Below, one piece after another: positions 6,571 to 10,125 of a DNA stretch of 10,125 nucleotides. The stretch spans positions 1-10,125 of the forward strand of contig JAFYMM010000229.1 of the NCBI GenBank assembly GCA_017550055.1. The letters are read 5' to 3'. The notes beneath the pieces are model-generated. The model was not told the DNA's origin. It saw nothing but the letters and a program-made list of their open reading frames with translations, and did no database searches. How positions within the stretch are numbered: the stretch's first letter is position 1; each line of letters begins with the position of its first letter. The DNA is from Paludibacteraceae bacterium (GTDB taxonomy: Bacteria; Bacteroidota; Bacteroidia; Bacteroidales; Paludibacteraceae). Made by a program: the position numbers and the translations under genes.

Positions 6571-8568
6571 TTAGTCTTTACGGCGGAGGACAATGGCAGA
6601 GCGAGCTGGTATGTAGAGTTGGAGCCACTCTTTGTTTTTGAGATGAGATGCAGTAGTGTGGTGTTCGATTGAGTCATCAGAGAAACCAAAGCCACCAAAT
6701 TCGGTAGCATCGGTGTTGAGAACTACGTTGTAAACACCTTTTTTCACAAGAATACCATAGTCGGTGAATGATTTTTCGCCGTTGAAGTTAAAGATAAATA
6801 ATAGGTCGCGACGGCGGAATGCTACGAGTTGGTCGCCTTCGTTGTCCCATACTTTTTCTATTGGCGATTCGCTGAAACGATACTCTTTGCGAATGAGTTT
6901 CACCATTTCTTCGTCGAAGTGAGCAAGGTCGCAGTAGTGCAATTCTTTGCGGTCAACGAGCGACCATTGACGGCGAGCATATTTGTGCGACCATCCGTTG
7001 CCTTCGCGAGGGAAGTCAATCCATTCTGGGTGACCAAATTCGTTACCCATAAAGTTGAGGTAGCCACCATTGATAGTAGCGGCAGTCATGAGGCGAATCA
7101 TTTTGTGTAGAGCCATACCGCGATTGACCATGAAAGTTTCATCGCCACGTTGCATGTGCCAATACATGTCGGCATCGATAAGGCGGAAAATGATAGTTTT
7201 GTCGCCTACGAGAGCTTGGTCGTGCGATTCGGCGTATGAGATAGTCTTTTCGCCCATGCGACGATTAGTCATTTCGTAGAAAATGTGTCCTGCTTTCCAA
7301 TCTTCATCGCGCACTTCTTTGATGTATTTAATCCAGAAGTCAGGAATACCCATAGCCATGCGGAAGTCGAAACCTACGCCACCTTCGTCGAATGGAATAG
7401 CCAATTCAGGCAAGCCCGACATTTCTTCGGCAATAGTGATAGCCTCAGGGTTTACTTCGTGGATGAGTTTGTTGGCAAGAGTGAGATAGCAGAGAGCATC
7501 GCCATCTTGATTGAGATTGTAGTAGTCTTCATAGCCTTTGAAATCTTGACCAAGACCATGATTGCGGTATATCATAGAGGTAACACCATCGAAACGGAAT
7601 CCGTCGAATTTATACTCTTCAATCCAATATTTACAGTTAGAGAGAAGGAAGTGCATTACTTCATTTTTAGCATAGTTGAAGCAGAGAGAGTCCCACGCTG
7701 GATGTTCGCGACGGTCGCCACCATGGAAATATTGGTATGGAGTGCCGTCGAAACGACCAAGTCCTTCCATCTCATTTTTCACAGCGTGTGAGTGTACGAT
7801 GTCCATAATCACAGCAATGCCGAGTTTGTGAGCTTCATCGATAAGGCGTTTTAGCTCTTCTGGAGTACCAAAACGTGATGATGGAGCAAAGAAACTTGAC
7901 ACATGGTAGCCAAACGAGCCATAGTATGGATGCTCTTGGATAGCCATGATTTGGATGCAGTTGTAGCCAGCCTCTGCAATGCGAGGAAGAATATTTTCGC
8001 GGAATTCGTTGTAAGTTCCCACTTTTTCTTCTTCGGCAGCCATACCGATATGGCATTCGTAAATCATCAACGGAGCTTTTGTAGGGTGGAATTTGCGAAT
8101 ACGGAATTTATATTCTTGTTCTGGTTGCCACACTTGAGCCGAGAATATTTTGGTTTTTTCGTCTTGCACCACACGACGACACCAAGCTGGGATACGTTCG
8201 CCTGCGCCACCATTCCATTCAACTATAAGTTTATAGAGGTCGCCATGGTGAATATATTTCTCACTTATTTTTAGTTCCCAAACACCGTTTTCTTGAGGTT
8301 GAAGACGGTATTTTTCGTTTTTTTGCCAATTGTTAAAGTCGCCGATGAGATATATTGCAGTTGCATTTGGAGCCCATTCGCGAATAACCCAACTGCGTTT
8401 TACTTTGAATAGACCAAAGTACATATATCCAGATGCAAAATCGGATAGGGTATTGTTGGTTGTTCCGAGAAGTTCTTTTTCGCGTGCAACGGCATATTCG
8501 TGACGTCCTACGATAGCTTGTTCAAAGGGAGCTAAATAAGGGTCGTTGGTTACAAATTCGTAATTCAT
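6571..8568 (-). CDS. glgB: 1,4-alpha-glucan branching enzyme (GH13_8 type)
   Basis: A 665-residue glycogen branching enzyme that cuts alpha-1,4 glucan chains and re-attaches them in alpha-1,6 linkage in the cytosol. An N-terminal CBM48-like beta domain covers about residues 60-155 (REWAPNATAIYLIGDFNNW). The GH13 barrel follows with region I DIVHSH (256-261), region II GFRFDGVTSM with nucleophile Asp327, region III TIAEEMSG with acid/base Glu381, and region IV ESHD with Asp450. A C-terminal all-beta domain ends the protein. The YYGSFGYHVSSFFAPSSRFG block and overall length fit the eukaryote-like GH13_8 group used by Bacteroidetes. No other glg gene is in the window. The start codon lies in an AATTATGAATTA repeat that fills the upstream spacer. 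Key residues are intact. Confidence 0.96.
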   Translation of the reverse strand: MNYEFVTNDPYLAPFEQAIVGRHEYAVAREKELLGTTNNTLSDFASGYMYFGLFKVKRSWVIREWAPNATAIYLIGDFNNWQKNEKYRLQPQENGVWELKISEKYIHHGDLYKLIVEWNGGAGERIPAWCRRVVQDEKTKIFSAQVWQPEQEYKFRIRKFHPTKAPLMIYECHIGMAAEEEKVGTYNEFRENILPRIAEAGYNCIQIMAIQEHPYYGSFGYHVSSFFAPSSRFGTPEELKRLIDEAHKLGIAVIMDIVHSHAVKNEMEGLGRFDGTPYQYFHGGDRREHPAWDSLCFNYAKNEVMHFLLSNCKYWIEEYKFDGFRFDGVTSMIYRNHGLGQDFKGYEDYYNLNQDGDALCYLTLANKLIHEVNPEAITIAEEMSGLPELAIPFDEGGVGFDFRMAMGIPDFWIKYIKEVRDEDWKAGHIFYEMTNRRMGEKTISYAESHDQALVGDKTIIFRLIDADMYWHMQRGDETFMVNRGMALHKMIRLMTAATINGGYLNFMGNEFGHPEWIDFPREGNGWSHKYARRQWSLVDRKELHYCDLAHFDEEMVKLIRKEYRFSESPIEKVWDNEGDQLVAFRRRDLLFIFNFNGEKSFTDYGILVKKGVYNVVLNTDATEFGGFGFSDDSIEHHTTASHLKNKEWLQLYIPARSAIVLRRKD

Positions 8569-8703
8569 AATTGATAATTTTATTGCCTGAAGGCATTATG
8601 ACCTTCGGTTCACAATTTGTGGTTATTACTTTAATTCATAATTAATAATTCATAATTATCGTTGATGTTAATTGTGAATTGCAAATTATGAATTGTGCAT
8701 TGT
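8561..8703. repeat. AT-rich short-repeat cluster between yhcH and glgB
   Basis: The 134-bp spacer (with its edges) is made largely of variants of AATTCATAATT and AATTGTGAATT: near 8562-8577, 8633-8657 and 8670-8703. It runs directly from the yhcH stop codon to, and over, the glgB ATG. In the middle is a small hairpin, CCTGAAGG (8586-8593) with CCTTCGG (8602-8608), one bulged base. The cluster shares ATTGTGCATTGT with the repeat in the exported TPR gene (opposite orientation) and ATGACCTTCGG with the spacer before aroE. I associate this repeat style with Bacteroidales intergenic regions. No clear promoter is visible. Confidence 0.75.
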
Positions 8704-9179
8704 TATAGGGTTGGTTTTTCTTTGTTTGGTTCTACCGATATTTTTACTATCAGTTTTAGATGATTGTCTGTGGTGTTGATGCAAGGTGCATGAGCATCAT
8801 CGGGGAAGAAGATAACGAACTCGCCTTTATTCAGGGTTATGTATTCCGTAGGCGTATCTTCGTAGAAGATGATGTCGCGCTCAGTATCAAATTCGCCAAT
8901 AGGTTTAACACATTCTGATGTTGGTCCTACACCGAAAGTCTCACTTCCCGACAGAGGCATTTGAATGTCGATATATTTGCGATGCGATTCAAGTTTAGCT
9001 TCTGTTTCTGATTTGCTTTTAGTCTCGTTTATGTTGATATAGACATATTTGCCATCAAGTTCGATATGCCCTGGTTGTAGGGCATCGAGATTGAGAGATT
9101 GCAGAATTTCCATCACACTCCAAAAATTTTGGTGCAAATCGTCATATTGATGAGCATTTTGTATGTTATCTTTAATCAT
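8703..9179 (-). CDS. YhcH/YjgK/YiaL (TabA-like) family protein
   Basis: A 158-residue cupin-fold protein of the YhcH/YjgK/YiaL family (DUF386), whose members include TabA and the EbgC beta-galactosidase subunit and are usually linked to sugar or sialic acid metabolism and to biofilm control. The family markers are ESHRKYIDIQ at residues 64-73 and FFPDDAHAPCI at 124-134, with His66 and His130 as likely metal ligands together with acidic residues between. Length is normal. The start ATG at 9179 lies 20 bp after the stop of the lipoprotein gene, so the two are probably co-transcribed. The substrate here is unknown; proximity to glgB is not strong evidence for a role in glycogen metabolism. Confidence 0.9.
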   Translation of the reverse strand: MIKDNIQNAHQYDDLHQNFWSVMEILQSLNLDALQPGHIELDGKYVYININETKSKSETEAKLESHRKYIDIQMPLSGSETFGVGPTSECVKPIGEFDTERDIIFYEDTPTEYITLNKGEFVIFFPDDAHAPCINTTDNHLKLIVKISVEPNKEKPTL

Positions 9180-9199
9180 ACTAGATGTAATTTATTACT

Positions 9200-10036
9200 T
9201 TACCCCTCAATTTTTAGTCTTTGTTTTAGCAATTCTATTTTTTGCGAGAGTCTGAGTTGTTGGTCTGTAAGACGTGTGTAGTCCGATAGCGCAATAGCCA
9301 ATTCATACGACTGTGCAAGCAGTGTGCGCTCGGTAGGTGTGAGGTAGTAGTGATATGGTTGACCATCGCCTAATAGGCTCACTTTTATGCGGTTGTCTTT
9401 GTTGTCGGCAATGAATTTGTCAATGCCATTAAGCAGATTTTTGTCGAAAACAATAATTTCGCGGTATTCCTCCAAGTCAACGAATTGTGTGATGTTGCTC
9501 GATGGGGCAGTGTGGGTTTCTACCGACAATGAATCTACAGTTATGCGCACTACTGCGTGTTGAGCTTTTGTGCCGATGTAGTACGACGTGATTGTGAAAT
9601 TGCCATGCTCGTCAATCGAAGGTTTGAGGTAGCAACGCGAAGTGTTATTTTCGGTGCGCAATTGGCGATGCTCAAATGAGCCAATCGATTGATATTCTTC
9701 GTTTTTGATGAAACGGAATGGTTTTGTTAGTTCAGGCAAACGGGCCTGTAAGTCAGCGAGAAGACTATCTACTGTAGGTAGTGTTTTCACGGCATGGCGG
9801 TATTCAATATCCCAACGAATAGTGTCAGCCATGCGACGCACATCCACGTCTGTGCGGTATTTGATATGTATCGAATCAAGTATAGAAAGCGCAATCGAAT
9901 CTTGATTTTCAGCAATAAATTGCTTTGATTGTTCTATTTCAGCAAGCGCCATTTCGTGAGCCGAAGGCTTGCAACTGCCCATTATTGCTAGTATAGTGAG
10001 CAATACGTATATAAATTTCTTATTCATAAAAAACAT
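9200..10036 (-). CDS. Putative lipoprotein of unknown function
   Basis: A 278-residue protein I do not recognise. The N-terminus MFFMNKKFIYVLLTILAIMG then SC is a lipoprotein signal peptide with Cys22 as the likely lipidation site; Met at -3 is slightly off the LxxC consensus. Residues 27-95 and 245-276 are helical and charged (coiled-coil-like). Between them is a beta-rich centre with paired strands (YLKPSIDEHGNFTITSYYIG, QHAVVRITVDS) and a C-terminal YHYYLTPTERTLLAQSYELA segment. This suggests an envelope protein with a small beta domain held between helices. An alternative start at residue 4 (ATG at 10027) is equally possible. A good -7 promoter box lies about 28 bp upstream, so this may be the first gene of a transcription unit with yhcH. 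Confidence 0.75.
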   Translation of the reverse strand: MFFMNKKFIYVLLTILAIMGSCKPSAHEMALAEIEQSKQFIAENQDSIALSILDSIHIKYRTDVDVRRMADTIRWDIEYRHAVKTLPTVDSLLADLQARLPELTKPFRFIKNEEYQSIGSFEHRQLRTENNTSRCYLKPSIDEHGNFTITSYYIGTKAQHAVVRITVDSLSVETHTAPSSNITQFVDLEEYREIIVFDKNLLNGIDKFIADNKDNRIKVSLLGDGQPYHYYLTPTERTLLAQSYELAIALSDYTRLTDQQLRLSQKIELLKQRLKIEG

Positions 10037-10063
10037 GTTTTATAGCATAAAATTTCCCCTGTG

Positions 10064-10071
10064 CAAAGTTA
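10064..10071 (-). promoter_or_regulatory. Bacteroidetes-type -7 promoter box
   Basis: On the minus strand TAACTTTG matches the Bacteroidetes sigma-factor -7 consensus TAnnTTTG at all fixed positions. It lies 27 bp before the lipoprotein ATG at 10036, leaving room for a short leader. A matching -33 element (TTG/TTTG) is not obvious upstream, where the sequence is A-rich, so the assignment rests on the -7 box and its position. Confidence 0.55.
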
Positions 10072-10125
10072 CAAAAAATTATTGATATTTGGTGTGTTTT
10101 TTTGAAAAAAATCCGCTCACTACGA

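Noticed and set aside
6570..6710. N-terminal extension of the cytoplasmic TPR protein to an ATG at 6710
   Set aside because: It lies entirely within the conserved end of glgB in another frame, and the encoded sequence is not TPR-like. The ATG at 6569, one base after the glgB stop, is a better start.
7285..7791. Plus-strand open frame of 168 codons opposite glgB
   Set aside because: It is an antisense shadow of the highly conserved GH13 barrel coding region and shows no protein-family features.

Overview
The window looks like an ordinary chromosomal segment of a low-GC member of the Bacteroidales (Bacteroidota). Three things support this: a DUF4292 lipoprotein gene next to a TPR gene and dut (a Bacteroidetes arrangement), a eukaryote-like GH13_8 glycogen branching enzyme of about 665 residues, and a perfect Bacteroidetes-type -7 box (TAnnTTTG) at the right end. 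Start codons lack Shine-Dalgarno sequences, as is usual for the phylum. I would not assign a genus.

All nine complete genes and one partial gene lie on the minus strand, so they read from right to left. From the right: a putative promoter (about 10064-10071); a lipoprotein of unknown function (9200-10036); a YhcH/YjgK/YiaL-family sugar protein (8703-9179); a 134-bp spacer made of short AT-rich repeats; then a tight three-gene block of glgB (6571-8568), a cytoplasmic TPR protein (5196-6569) and a DedA-family membrane protein (4456-5193), with gaps of 1 and 2 bp. A 258-bp non-coding spacer with hairpins follows, then aroE (3499-4197). A 204-bp spacer with two copies of a 39-bp palindromic repeat leads to dut (2860-3294). 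An 84-bp spacer with a stem-loop leads to an exported TPR protein (952-2775), which overlaps the DUF4292 lipoprotein gene (141-965) by 14 bp. The start of a GNAT acetyltransferase (1-122) runs off the left edge.

The genes are mostly housekeeping: glycogen branching, shikimate pathway, dUTP removal and envelope functions. The dut-TPR-DUF4292 group is probably one transcription unit, with the TPR protein and the lipoprotein likely acting together at the envelope. The glgB-TPR-dedA block is probably also co-transcribed, although its functional link is unclear.

I see no complete new system here, such as a defence island, CRISPR array, mobile element or RNA gene. The most unusual signal is the way short repeats occupy gene starts. 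Two different 7-bp tandem repeats lie inside the coding sequence, in or just after the signal peptides of the exported TPR protein and the DedA protein, where a change of one unit would cause a frameshift. A related AT-rich repeat runs from the yhcH stop into the glgB start codon. The aroE product also seems to lack the usual NADP phosphate-binding Arg motif.
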